Of a stretch of DNA of 36,503 nt, positions 15,413 through 25,063 are shown piece after piece. A program made the translations under genes and the position numbers. The notes under the pieces are model-generated. The model was given only the letters and a program-made list of their open reading frames with translations, was not told the origin of the DNA and did no database searches. Within the stretch, counting starts at the first letter, position 1. The number at the start of each line of letters is the position of its first letter. Source of the DNA: DSWT01 sp036845725 (GTDB lineage Bacteria; Chloroflexota; Anaerolineae; B4-G1; SLSP01); the NCBI GenBank assembly GCA_036845725.1, contig DAIUDK010000038.1, positions 1 to 36,503 on the forward strand. Reading direction: 5' to 3'.

Positions 15413-16189
15413 CTATGGGACGTAAAATCCCTGCCCCGCCCCCAGCCGCAACGCCGCCCGCAGGCTCTCTACCGAAGGCGTTTCATCTAGCCAGAACACC
15501 GTGCGCGTGTTGCCGATCCAATCCAGAAAATGCGCGTCGGAGCTGGTGATGATGGGAATGTCCTTCAACGAGAGATACTGCGCATAAGCCTGGCTGGGAC
15601 GCAGGTTATGCGAGACTTCGGCGGCGTCGGCCTCCAGGTCGGGGGGCCAGAAGCCAAGAACGTACAGCAGGCCGTAGACGTCGCGCTCCACGTGGGCGGG
15701 AATCACCAGGCCGCCGAGGGTGTGAACCACGCGTGCGGCCTTTTCGATCCCCACCTTAGCCGGAGCCTTGCGCATCCGGGTATCTTCCGCCACAAAATCA
15801 CCGATGGCATCGACCAGGAACTGCGAGCCGAAGTGTTCGGCGTCGTTATCCAACGGCAGCAGCCAGCCATCGACCTGCGCCTGCCACGCCCGCGTCTGCT
15901 CCAGCGTGTCGAAGATGCACAGCACGTCCACCTCTTCCTGCGTCAGCAGCTCCATCCCCGGCAGGACGACCAGCCCCGTCTCCGTGGCGGCCTCCATCAC
16001 CGCCGCGACGTTGCCTGTAGCGTTGTGATCGGTGATGGCAATAACGTGCAGACCTTTCTGAAGCGCCTCCTCGACAATCAGCGGAGGAATCATCTCCACT
16101 TCCGCGCAGGCCGAAAGCACAGTGTGAATGTGCAGATCAACGTGATACTCGCGCCGCGAAGATTCGCGCATCCGCGTACCTGGGGCCAT
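15413..16189 (-). CDS. PHP-domain metal-dependent phosphoesterase
   Basis: A 258-residue polymerase-and-histidinol-phosphatase (PHP) domain protein. Metal-binding motifs are present in order: HIHT, ITDHN, an Asp/Glu near GMELL, PAHVER and SSDAHF. Such proteins hydrolyse phosphoesters, possibly of nucleotides; the substrate here is unknown. It starts 10 nt after the DRTGG gene, so it is part of that module. An internal ATG six codons in (MRESSRREYH) is an alternative start. PHP genes recur beside DRTGG and HATPase genes near Hnd/Hyd clusters, which suggests a linked regulatory or repair job. Confidence 0.88.
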   Translation of the reverse strand: MAPGTRMRESSRREYHVDLHIHTVLSACAEVEMIPPLIVEEALQKGLHVIAITDHNATGNVAAVMEAATETGLVVLPGMELLTQEEVDVLCIFDTLEQTRAWQAQVDGWLLPLDNDAEHFGSQFLVDAIGDFVAEDTRMRKAPAKVGIEKAARVVHTLGGLVIPAHVERDVYGLLYVLGFWPPDLEADAAEVSHNLRPSQAYAQYLSLKDIPIITSSDAHFLDWIGNTRTVFWLDETPSVESLRAALRLGAGQGFYVP

Positions 16190-16199
16190 GCCCCGCGCG

Positions 16200-16532
16200 C
16201 TAGAGACCGAGCGCGACCAGTTGTTTGACCGTTTCGTAGACGGGCTGCGGGCTGGAAAGCATCACCACGCCCTGCTGCGCGGCCTTTTCCAGCGTCGCAT
16301 CGGGAACAGTTGCACCCTCAGCCACGATAATCCCTGCGACTTCCTTGAGCGCCGCCACGGCGACGATATTGACGTGGGTTTGCAGCGTGATCCACAGATC
16401 GTGGGGCTTCGCGCCGGCAATCACACAACTTAACAAGTCCGCCACGTAGCCACCGGTCACATCGGCTTTCAGATTATCTTCCCCGACCAACACCATCAAT
16501 CCCAACTTTTCTACAATCTCGTTAATCTGCAT
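16200..16532 (-). CDS. DRTGG-domain protein
   Basis: A 110-residue single-domain protein. It matches the DRTGG family through the LKADVTGGYVADLLS segment (the DRTGG box here reads DVTGG) and alternating beta/alpha pattern. DRTGG domains are associated with CBS domains and phosphotransacetylases; ligand and function are unknown. It is encoded 21 nt after the CBS-HATPase gene and 10 nt before the PHP gene. GTGGAG lies about 8 nt before the ATG. Confidence 0.82.
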   Translation of the reverse strand: MQINEIVEKLGLMVLVGEDNLKADVTGGYVADLLSCVIAGAKPHDLWITLQTHVNIVAVAALKEVAGIIVAEGATVPDATLEKAAQQGVVMLSSPQPVYETVKQLVALGL

Positions 16533-16553
16533 GCTTTGGCTCCACAGTCGAAA

Positions 16554-17531
16554 TTAATCGTTCCCATTGCGCTTGGCTTCTTCGGGAGAAACCCGGAAGA
16601 TCATCTGCAAACGCGTGCCGATTCCCAACGCCGACCAGATGCTCATGTCATCGGTACAGCGGTCGATATTCACCAGCCCCATCCCGGCACCAAACCCCAT
16701 CTCGCGCACTTCCGAAGTCGCGGTGGAAAAGCCCGGTTGGCGCGCCAATTCCACATCCTCGATGCCGGGGCCGCGGTCTTCAGCCAGGACACTAATCTCA
16801 TAGGGTTTGATGTCAGCTGTGATAGTTCCGCCATTGTCGGTGTGGATGATAAGGTTGATCTCGGCCTCGTAGGTAGCGATGGCCACCCGCCGCGCCAGGA
16901 CAGGCAAAGCGCCGATCCGCAAGAGGGCCTGTTTGATCTTGGCGGAAGCGTCACCGCCGCGCGCAAAATCAAGGTGTTTCACGTTGTAACGTAAAACAAG
17001 GCTGGTGGAATCGGATTCTAACGCCTCGAAGAAATAATCGGGATGGTCCTGGATACGCTCGGCCTCGCCATAGACCTCCTGAAGGGCGGTCAGCAGTGCC
17101 TCAATGATGTCACCACGGGTAAGAATGCCGACTAGTTTGCCCTGCGTATCCAATACCGGCATCCGTCCGATTTTCGTGGCCTCGAAACGGCGCACGGCCT
17201 CCATTATCGGCTCGGTAGCGCGGGCGACAATCAAATTGCTGCTGGTCATAAAATCACACACCGGGCTGTCCAGCTTGGCCGCCTCCAGCGCGTGAATTAG
17301 GTCCTCGATGCTGACAATGCCGGCCAGCGCACCGTTTTCGACCACAGGCACGCCCGAAATGTGATGCCCGCGCATCAGTTCCTTCAACTCACTCATCAGA
17401 GCATCCGGGGCAACCGTAAACAGCGAGGTCGTCATCACGCGCCCGACCCGTATCTCCCGGATCAGTTCCTGGACTTTCCCGAGGCCGCCACCCCCGCCCA
17501 GGAGACTAAGAAGCGCAAAGCGGTTTTTCAT
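16554..17531 (-). CDS. CBS-pair plus HATPase fusion protein
   Basis: A 325-residue protein. Residues about 25-155 form two CBS domains (HHISGVPVV and KIGRMPVLD are the second-strand signatures), which usually sense adenine nucleotides. Residues about 190-315 form an RsbW/SpoIIAB-like HATPase: N-box EAEINLIIH, G1 EDRGPGIED and G2 GFGAGMGL. The combination suggests an ATP-binding switch or kinase whose activity responds to cell energy state. No sigma factor or anti-anti-sigma partner is encoded here. Its ATG overlaps the previous DRTGG gene stop (ATGA). This type of fusion is known beside Hnd/Hyd operons, but its function is not established. Confidence 0.85.
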   Translation of the reverse strand: MKNRFALLSLLGGGGGLGKVQELIREIRVGRVMTTSLFTVAPDALMSELKELMRGHHISGVPVVENGALAGIVSIEDLIHALEAAKLDSPVCDFMTSSNLIVARATEPIMEAVRRFEATKIGRMPVLDTQGKLVGILTRGDIIEALLTALQEVYGEAERIQDHPDYFFEALESDSTSLVLRYNVKHLDFARGGDASAKIKQALLRIGALPVLARRVAIATYEAEINLIIHTDNGGTITADIKPYEISVLAEDRGPGIEDVELARQPGFSTATSEVREMGFGAGMGLVNIDRCTDDMSIWSALGIGTRLQMIFRVSPEEAKRNGND

Positions 17532-17893
17532 CGTTGGCGGACGATCGGCAGCTTACCCAGCCCGCGCAAACCGGCCTCATACAGCAGGCCGGCCGTCTCG
17601 AACATCGTATAGGCCGATAAAACCACCGCGATGCCTAATTCCTCGGCAAGTGCCAGCGTTTCCGCCGAGGGATGCTTGCCACGCGCAAACACGAGGATCG
17701 GTGCTTCGGCCATATCTGCCGTGCGCACGGATTGAGGATTGGTTAGCCCGGTGATCAACAGCATGTTGGGTTTGACGAACATCAACACGTCGCTCATCAA
17801 ATCCGAACAACACGCATTGCAAATATCGATGTCGACAGGGGCGTCAACCAACAATTCCCCTTCGATGATGTCAATGACTTCTTTGAGATTCAT
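17528..17893 (-). CDS. DRTGG-domain protein, first gene of the module
   Basis: About 121 residues with a DRTGG-like fold: the NACCSDLMSDVLMF segment corresponds to the start of the domain, followed by ITGLTNPQSVRTADMA. It is only distantly similar to the second DRTGG protein at 16200. I choose the ATG at 17893 because GGAG lies 4 nt upstream; the ATG at 17920 would add nine residues but has no ribosome-binding site. A good promoter lies about 60 nt upstream. The downstream CBS-HATPase gene overlaps by 4 nt. It probably binds a small ligand or partner; no catalytic residues are seen. Confidence 0.78.
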   Translation of the reverse strand: MNLKEVIDIIEGELLVDAPVDIDICNACCSDLMSDVLMFVKPNMLLITGLTNPQSVRTADMAEAPILVFARGKHPSAETLALAEELGIAVVLSAYTMFETAGLLYEAGLRGLGKLPIVRQR

Positions 17894-17955
17894 AACGCTC
17901 CAGTCCTTTTCCCTCATCACTGCGAGGTTATTATTCCATAGGATTACCCAAGCGC

Positions 17956-17984
17956 ATTATACTTCGTAAAATACAAAACGTAAA
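17956..17984 (-). promoter_or_regulatory. promoter of the DRTGG-CBS-PHP module
   Basis: TTTACG (17984-17979), 17-nt spacer, TATAAT (17961-17956) on the minus strand. It is divergent from the hisS promoter. An inverted repeat CGTGAA/TTCACG (17986-17991 and 18005-18010) lies between the two and could be an operator. Confidence 0.5.
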
Positions 17985-18019
17985 ACGTGAATGCATGATT
18001 TCACTTCACGCATCAGAAC

Positions 18020-18047
18020 TTGTCATCTTCTTCATCTGACCTATAAT
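18020..18047 (+). promoter_or_regulatory. promoter of hisS
   Basis: TTGTCA (18020-18025), 16-nt spacer, TATAAT (18042-18047). Transcription would start near 18054, about 30 nt before the hisS ATG. Near-consensus. It likely serves hisS, nadK and the genes that follow closely. Confidence 0.65.
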
Positions 18048-18083
18048 CAGCCTTGGTAATCCTTTCATCATGTGAGGTCCATA

Positions 18084-19346
18084 ATGGCAAAATTTACCCG
18101 CCTAACCGGCACGCAAGACATTCTCCCGGAGGATCAACCCTATTGGGAACACGTCCTGGTGTGCGTGACGAACGTCGCCCGCGACTACGGCTTTGCGCGC
18201 ATCGACGTCCCGATCTTCGAAACGACCGAAGTGTTTGCACGCGGCGTCGGCGCAGGCACCGACATTGTCGACAAGGAGATGTATTCGTTCAAGGACAAGG
18301 GCGGCAACGATATCACCCTGCGCCCCGAATTCACCGCGGGCGTGATGCGCGCCTACATCGAAAACGGAATGCAGGTGCTGCCCAAACCGGTCAAACTGTA
18401 CAGCACCGGGCCAACTTTCCGCTACGAACGGCCCCAGGCCGGACGGTATCGCCAGTTGCACCAGTTCAACGCCGAAATCCTCGGCGAGCAAAGCTCTCTG
18501 GCCGATCTCGAAATCATGCTCATCGCCTGGGACATCTACGCCAGACTGGGATTCACCAACCTCGCTTTCCAGTTGAACACGACAGGCTGTCCCGCGTGCC
18601 GCCCCGGCTACATCGAACACCTGCGCGCGCACTATCAAACCCACCACCACAAAATCTGCGGCGACTGTAAACTGCGCATCGACAAAAACCCACTGCGCGT
18701 GCTGGATTGCAAACGCGAGCAGTGCCAGCCGGTGATCGCAAACGCCCCGAAGATGATCAACCACGTTTGCGATGACTGCGCCACACACTTCGCCGAGCTG
18801 CGCGCGTACCTGGATGACCTGGGAAAGCCGTATAGCCTCAACCACCGGCTCGTGCGCGGTTTGGACTACTACACCAAGACCGTCTTCGAGGTATGGGCCG
18901 AAGGCATCGGCGCACAGAGCGCCATCTGCGGCGGCGGGCGCTATGACGGCTTGATCGAACTACTCGGCGGAGCACCCACGCCGGGCGTCGGCTTCGCGGC
19001 GGGCATCGATCGCGCTGTGCTGCTAATGAAGGCGCAGAACGTCCCCGTGCCTGTGCTGCCGTCGCCGTCGGTCTTCATCGCCTACCTGGGCGACGCAGCA
19101 AGGCTGCACGCCGTCCGGTTGCTGGCGCGGCTGCACGAAGCCGGCATCGGCGCGCAGATCGCGATGAGCGGCAGCCTTAAATCGCAGTTGCGCCAGGCCG
19201 ACAAGCGCGGCGCGCGTTTTGCCATCATCATCGGCGAGGATGAAATGGCGCAGGGGATGGTCACACTGCGCAACCTCGCGCTCGGGACACAAGATGCCGT
19301 ACCTTTGGTTCTGCTCGACGACACAATCCGGCGGCAGATAGCTTAA
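18084..19346 (+). CDS. hisS: histidyl-tRNA synthetase
   Basis: A class II aminoacyl-tRNA synthetase of about 420 residues that charges tRNA-His. Visible motifs: motif 2 (TFRYERPQAGRYRQLHQ), the histidine-specific LVRGLDYYTKTVFEVW, motif 3 (GGGRYDGLIELLGG with GVGFAAGIDR) and a C-terminal anticodon-binding domain. A Cys-rich insertion (CPAC, CGDC, C..C, CDDC) occurs near residues 170-235; similar Cys-containing insertions exist in many bacterial HisRS. The start at 18084 follows GTGAGG; the in-frame GTG at 18072 is part of that site. nadK follows after 6 nt. Confidence 0.97.
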   Translation: MAKFTRLTGTQDILPEDQPYWEHVLVCVTNVARDYGFARIDVPIFETTEVFARGVGAGTDIVDKEMYSFKDKGGNDITLRPEFTAGVMRAYIENGMQVLPKPVKLYSTGPTFRYERPQAGRYRQLHQFNAEILGEQSSLADLEIMLIAWDIYARLGFTNLAFQLNTTGCPACRPGYIEHLRAHYQTHHHKICGDCKLRIDKNPLRVLDCKREQCQPVIANAPKMINHVCDDCATHFAELRAYLDDLGKPYSLNHRLVRGLDYYTKTVFEVWAEGIGAQSAICGGGRYDGLIELLGGAPTPGVGFAAGIDRAVLLMKAQNVPVPVLPSPSVFIAYLGDAARLHAVRLLARLHEAGIGAQIAMSGSLKSQLRQADKRGARFAIIIGEDEMAQGMVTLRNLALGTQDAVPLVLLDDTIRRQIA

Positions 19347-19352
19347 TCCGCC

Positions 19353-20219
19353 ATGCGAAACAACCACACCGCCATGTCACATGAACCCTCTATTCAAGCC
19401 ATCACGGTGATCTACAACCCGCGCGTCCCGGCGACTTTGCCGGTCGCCGAGGCCATCGTCGCGTGGCTCGAAAAGCAAGGCTGTCGCGCGTGGCTCTGCT
19501 CCCGCGACCAAGACGCCACAGCCTGCCTGCCTTCGGACCTGTTTATCACCCTGGGCGGGGACGGTTCCATCCTCCGTGCAGCGCAGCAAACGGCATCCAC
19601 CGGCACGCCCATCCTGGGCGTCAATATGGGCCGGGTGGGCTTCCTCACCGAAACATCGCCGGAAGAATGGCAGCCTACCCTCGAACGGGCGCTGGCGGGC
19701 GAGGGCTGGATCGAAACGCGCATGATGTTGAGTGTTACCCTCCTGCATCATGGACAGCGCATCGCGCAAGAACACGCGCTCAACGACGCTGTGGTCAGCC
19801 GCGGGGCGCAGGCGCGGACCGTACGGCTGAAGACCTTCATCGATGGTGCAAAACTAACTCGCTACGTGGCCGATGGCCTGATCCTCGCCACGCCGACCGG
19901 CTCGACGGCGTATGCGTATGCCATCGGCGGCCCCATCCTGCCGCCCTGGCTCGACAACATCCTGCTTATTCCGGCGGCCCCGCACCTGAGCCTGGAACGC
20001 CCGCTCGTCCTCGGCGCAGATGCCGTCATCGAAGTGGAGGTCAATACCGAAATCCCCGGCATGCTCACCGTCGATGGGCGTATGGAGGGTGAGTTGCACA
20101 ACGGCGACGTGGTGCGCATCGAACGCAGCCCGCTGCAGGCGCGCTTTCTACGCTTGCGCAATCGCTGCGACTTCTACTGCACCCTGGTCTCGCGTCTCAC
20201 CCCACGTAATGGGGAATGA
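19353..20219 (+). CDS. nadK: NAD kinase
   Basis: A 288-residue cytoplasmic kinase that makes NADP+ from NAD+ and ATP or polyphosphate. The family motifs are present: LGGDGSILRA (catalytic GGDG), GVNMGRVGFLTE, LNDAVVSRG and TPTGSTAYAYAIGGPI. The start is uncertain: ATG at 19353 or at 19374 (MSHEPS); neither has a good ribosome-binding site. It lies 6 nt after hisS. The last codons and the stop are made of a heptanucleotide repeat array shared with the next gene, so the C-terminus may be repeat-derived. Confidence 0.95.
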   Translation: MRNNHTAMSHEPSIQAITVIYNPRVPATLPVAEAIVAWLEKQGCRAWLCSRDQDATACLPSDLFITLGGDGSILRAAQQTASTGTPILGVNMGRVGFLTETSPEEWQPTLERALAGEGWIETRMMLSVTLLHHGQRIAQEHALNDAVVSRGAQARTVRLKTFIDGAKLTRYVADGLILATPTGSTAYAYAIGGPILPPWLDNILLIPAAPHLSLERPLVLGADAVIEVEVNTEIPGMLTVDGRMEGELHNGDVVRIERSPLQARFLRLRNRCDFYCTLVSRLTPRNGE

Positions 20220-20256
20220 TTAATGGTGAATACTGAATTAGAAATGGGGAATGGGG
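20208..20256. repeat. degenerate heptanucleotide array at nadK / zinc-finger gene junction
   Basis: Seven 7-nt units starting with AAT (AATGGGG, AATGATT, AATGGTG, AATACTG, AATTAGA, AATGGGG, AATGGGG). The array supplies the nadK stop codon and the first codons of the following frame. Confidence 0.8.
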
Positions 20257-20795
20257 AAGGTATGGTTGAAGAATCAGTTGATGAAATTCTATATTGTCGA
20301 TGGCATCCCAAAGTGGAGACGGCGCTGCGCTGTTACCAGTGCGGCGCGCCAATCTGCAGCAAATGCGCGCGGCGCACGCCCATCGGCTACATCTGCCCCG
20401 ACTGCCGTAAAAATCACACCCAGCGTTTCGATAACGCCCGTGTTTATGACTACATCATCGCCGCTGTCGTGGCCCTCGTTCTCGGAGCCATCGCCAGCCT
20501 TATCCCATCCCTTCCTTTGACAGGCCTGTATATCTTCTTCCTGTCGCCGCTGGCAGGGATGATTATTGCCGAAGCCGTCTCACGCCTCACCCGGCGCCGC
20601 CTGAGCCGCCACATGTGGAAGGTGGTGGTTGCCGCCGTTATCGTCGGCAGCCTGCCGATGCTGCTGAGCTACGCTTTTGGCGGCATTGCCGTGTTTATGA
20701 GTGGCAACGCCTGGGGTATCTGGGACGTCTTCTTTTCGCTAATTCATCTTCCCCTCCTCCTCGGCGCAATCATCCTCAGGATGCGCCTGCGTTAG
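20223..20795 (+). CDS. B-box-like zinc-finger membrane protein
   Basis: Up to 190 residues. A Cys/His-rich zinc-binding N-terminal domain (CRWHPKVETALRCYQCG, CSKC, CPDC) resembles bacterial B-box zinc fingers. It is followed by four hydrophobic segments that would form a membrane domain. The ATG at 20223 would translate 13 residues of repeat DNA (MVNTELEMGNGEG). The ATG at 20262, preceded by GGGGAAGG, is an equally good start and would give a cleaner N-terminus. The gene lies 3 nt after nadK. Function is unknown; similar proteins are common and uncharacterised. Confidence 0.8.
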   Translation: MVNTELEMGNGEGMVEESVDEILYCRWHPKVETALRCYQCGAPICSKCARRTPIGYICPDCRKNHTQRFDNARVYDYIIAAVVALVLGAIASLIPSLPLTGLYIFFLSPLAGMIIAEAVSRLTRRRLSRHMWKVVVAAVIVGSLPMLLSYAFGGIAVFMSGNAWGIWDVFFSLIHLPLLLGAIILRMRLR

Positions 20796-20808
20796 CCGCG
20801 ACGGTGGG

Positions 20809-22047
20809 ATGCCTATGGCCGATATCCTGCTGCTTACCCCCCAGGTTCCCTACCCGCCCCGCCAGGGGACGGCGCTCCGCAACTGGGGCATCTTGCGCGG
20901 ATTGGCGGCCCACCACCGCGTCTCCTTGCTCACCTTCGCCGCGCCCGACCAGCCTACCGAAGCCCCACCGCCGCTGACGGACATCGTCGAGCGCGTTGCC
21001 ATCATCCCGCAACCCGCCCGCACCACCCGCGACCGCCTGCGCGACTTGCTCACCACCCGCCGCCCCGACCTTACCCTGCGCCTGGCAAACCCCGCCTTCC
21101 GCCAGCAAATGCAAGACTGGCTGGATACTCACGCTTTCGATTGGCTCCAAGTCGAAGGCTTGGAAATGGCTCCCTACCTTGATCTTCTCCCAACACATGA
21201 TCCCGCCCCCCGTCTACCGTCTGCCATCTACCGTCTACCCTCCCTCGCCTTCGACGCCCACAACTGCGAATACATCCTGCAAAAACGCGCCGGCTCCGCC
21301 GATCTGCACCGCCCGCGCCGCTGGCCCGCTGCACTCTATTCCGCCATCCAGTGGCGACGATTGCGCCGCTACGAGGCAGCCGTTTGCCGCCGCGCCAATC
21401 TGGTCATCGCAGTGTCTGAGGCAGATGCACAGGCGCTACGGGGCATCGTCCCCACGCTCGACCCGCTCGTGATCCCCAACGGCATTACAGTAGCCGAATA
21501 CGCTGCCTTCACCGGAACAGCCAACCTACGCCAGCCGGCCTTCGTTTTCACCGGCACGATGGACTTTCGTCCCAACGTCGATGGCGCGCTCTGGTTCGCC
21601 GCCGAGGTGTGGCCCCGTATCCGCGCCACCCTGCCGGAGGCGCACTGCTACCTCGTGGGCCGCCATCCCCACCGCAGGCTCGACACACTGCGCGAGCACC
21701 CCGGCCTTGTCATCACCGGGTCCGTGCCCGATACGCGCCCCTACATCAACGCGGCGACCGTCTACATCGTCCCGCTGTTGGTCGGTGGTGGTACGCGGCT
21801 CAAGCTGCTCGAGGCCACGTCGATGGGCAAGGCCATCGTTTCCACCACACTCGGCGCGGAAGGGTTCGTCCGCCCGGAAGCGGCAATGCAGTTGGCCGAC
21901 GATCCGGCAGCGTTCGCCGAGGCGTGCGTCCGCCTGGCACGCGATGCCGCCACGCGCGCGCAGTTGGAGGCCCGCGCTCGCACCTACGCCCACGCCTACG
22001 ATTGGGACGTGCTCCTGCCCCCGCTGTTGGCCCGGCTGGAGAATTAG
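20809..22047 (+). CDS. GT-B glycosyltransferase (family 4-like)
   Basis: About 412 residues with a GT-B fold. The N-terminal domain begins ILLLTPQVPYPPRQGTALRN, as in family 4 transferases. The C-terminal domain has FTGTMDFRPNVDGALWF, a central GRHPH region and the donor-binding GTRLKLLEATSMGKAIVST. It would transfer a sugar from a nucleotide donor to an envelope glycan or lipid; donor and acceptor cannot be read. ATG at 20815 is an alternative start. Residues about 132-145 (RLPSAIYRLPS) are coded by a heptanucleotide array just before the conserved AHNCEY, an apparent insertion into the gene. Confidence 0.88.
   Translation: MPMADILLLTPQVPYPPRQGTALRNWGILRGLAAHHRVSLLTFAAPDQPTEAPPPLTDIVERVAIIPQPARTTRDRLRDLLTTRRPDLTLRLANPAFRQQMQDWLDTHAFDWLQVEGLEMAPYLDLLPTHDPAPRLPSAIYRLPSLAFDAHNCEYILQKRAGSADLHRPRRWPAALYSAIQWRRLRRYEAAVCRRANLVIAVSEADAQALRGIVPTLDPLVIPNGITVAEYAAFTGTANLRQPAFVFTGTMDFRPNVDGALWFAAEVWPRIRATLPEAHCYLVGRHPHRRLDTLREHPGLVITGSVPDTRPYINAATVYIVPLLVGGGTRLKLLEATSMGKAIVSTTLGAEGFVRPEAAMQLADDPAAFAEACVRLARDAATRAQLEARARTYAHAYDWDVLLPPLLARLEN
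21211..21238. repeat. intragenic heptanucleotide array (4 units)
   Basis: CGTCTAC, CGTCTGC, CATCTAC, CGTCTAC in a row inside the glycosyltransferase gene. The period of 7 is not a multiple of 3, so the array is not a protein-level repeat. Confidence 0.75.
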
Positions 22048-22086
22048 TTTCATTGAACTTTTCCCCAATCGGCATAGAATAAAATC

Positions 22087-22818
22087 ATGGTTATCGAAGA
22101 TCACAGAGGTGGGCAGTTCGACCTCGAACATTATCGTCGCCGTTACGCAGCTCTGAAGCCGGGATGGGAACACGCAACGGCGCGCTTCCAACGCTGGATC
22201 GCCGCGCGGCTCACGCCCAACAGCCGCGTGCTGGACCTGGGATGCGGGCGCGGTGGTGTTGTCGAACGGCTGGGCATGACCGGGCAATGGTGCGGCTGCG
22301 ATCCCGACTGGTGCTCGCTTGAGGAGCATCGCGCGGTGGGATTGACGCGCAGTCAAACCCTGTCCGAACGTCTGCCCTTCGCCGACGCTGTATTCGATGT
22401 GGTGATCGCGTCGTGGGTGTTGGAGCATTTGCCCGAACCACTGGCGACTTGGCGGCAGGTTGCGCGGGTGCTGCGTCCGGGCGGGCGCTTTTTCTTTTTG
22501 ACGCCCAATCGCCGCCATCCCATCCCGCGCGTGAGCGCGTGGTTGGCACGACTCAGGACGCTGCAAACACCGGTCGTGACCGCCATCTACCGACGCGCAG
22601 CGGCAGACACCTTCCCGGTGTATTACCGGGCGAATACGTTCGAGGCGCTTGGACGCCTCGGCGCGCAAACCGGACTACGGCTTGTGCAGATGGAGTGGGT
22701 GGATGATCCTTCCTATTTCGCGCTGACGGACGCCGTCTTTGCCCTGGCCATCCGCTTAGAAGCATGGCTTCCGGCAACCTGGCGCGTCCATCTCGTTGGA
22801 GAGTACGAAAAGCTTTGA
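22087..22818 (+). CDS. class I SAM-dependent methyltransferase
   Basis: A 243-residue Rossmann-fold methyltransferase of the Methyltransf_11 type. The SAM-binding motif I is VLDLGCGRGGV, followed by an acidic strand-2 end (GCDPDWCSL), DVVIASWVLEHLPEP (motif II region) and VLRPGGRFFFLTPN (motif III). The substrate is unknown. It starts 39 nt after the glycosyltransferase, so a shared role in modifying a glycan or lipid is plausible. The C-terminal part (YYRANTFEALGRLGAQTG) is typical of this subfamily. Confidence 0.88.
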   Translation: MVIEDHRGGQFDLEHYRRRYAALKPGWEHATARFQRWIAARLTPNSRVLDLGCGRGGVVERLGMTGQWCGCDPDWCSLEEHRAVGLTRSQTLSERLPFADAVFDVVIASWVLEHLPEPLATWRQVARVLRPGGRFFFLTPNRRHPIPRVSAWLARLRTLQTPVVTAIYRRAAADTFPVYYRANTFEALGRLGAQTGLRLVQMEWVDDPSYFALTDAVFALAIRLEAWLPATWRVHLVGEYEKL

Positions 22819-22867
22819 CCGTTTGACTGGTAATTTTAAACACTCGCTCGTTTTAAGGAGGTATAAA

Positions 22868-23686
22868 ATGCTGGACTTTGTAGATCTCCTTCCATTCGCG
22901 CTTTTTTTTCTGGTGATCGGCATCATTGCAATCACGTTTTGGGTCGCTTCGATGATTTTCAAAGCGCGTTATAGCAAGATGGCGGAAGAGTCTGGGGGTG
23001 GTAAAGCAACAGCCCTCAGTGCCGCTCCGCGCCAGACACATCTGTTGGCAGTCTCCCATGCACCCAATGGCGCCTGGAGGATTACTGTCAATGGGGAGCA
23101 TTATCCCAACCTGGAGGCTGTGCCCAATGATGCCGTGCGGCAGGATGTGGTCGCCGGGCTAAAAGAAGTGGTGACCTTCGCCCGCAGCTACGTCGCGCAA
23201 CAGGAACAAGCGGGTAAGAAGCCTGCCACGCCCCCGCAAGCGCCGCACGCGGTCGCCACGGAGGTGTCTGCCATCCCCAAGGCTTTGGAGCCGGCGCCGG
23301 CTATGCCGGAAATCCTCATTGCGCCACCAGCTCAACCGACGCCACCAGCGCCACCCGCAGCGACGCTCACGGCGCCTCCGGCTGCGTCGCCACTTACGGA
23401 CAGGTTACGCACCTTGCGCAAGGACGAACCGGAACTCAAGCGGCCCGGCGCTGCCCCGGTGCTTATGCCAATCCTCAATCTGGCGCAGGAAATTGGCGAA
23501 ATTGTGGCCGAGATGCAGACGCGCATCCCCTCCCTAGCCCAACGCTCCATCAAGTTGCAAGACGCGCCGGGTGGTGGCGTGCAATTCGCCATTGATGGTA
23601 AGGTCTACTCCGACGTGAGCGAAATCCCCGATACTGAGGTCCAGGGGTTGATCCGTGCGGCGACAAAGGAGTGGGAACGCCGCTAA
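22868..23686 (+). CDS. membrane-anchored protein of unknown function
   Basis: A 272-residue protein I do not recognise. Residues about 8-30 form one transmembrane helix. A conserved-looking small domain follows (THLLAVSHAPNGAWRITVNG), then a Pro/Ala-rich linker of about 60 residues, then a second domain ending in FAIDGKVYSDVSEIPD. The two domains look alike: both contain a V/I-NG or IDG turn followed by Y, a short loop and P-D/N, so they may be diverged copies. AAGGAGGT lies 6 nt before the ATG. The miaB-like gene starts 1 nt after its stop. Confidence 0.8.
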   Translation: MLDFVDLLPFALFFLVIGIIAITFWVASMIFKARYSKMAEESGGGKATALSAAPRQTHLLAVSHAPNGAWRITVNGEHYPNLEAVPNDAVRQDVVAGLKEVVTFARSYVAQQEQAGKKPATPPQAPHAVATEVSAIPKALEPAPAMPEILIAPPAQPTPPAPPAATLTAPPAASPLTDRLRTLRKDEPELKRPGAAPVLMPILNLAQEIGEIVAEMQTRIPSLAQRSIKLQDAPGGGVQFAIDGKVYSDVSEIPDTEVQGLIRAATKEWERR

Positions 23687-23687
23687 C

Positions 23688-25040
<1,353 letters not shown>

Positions 25041-25063
25041 ACGCTTCGAGTTTGCCGCCTCTA

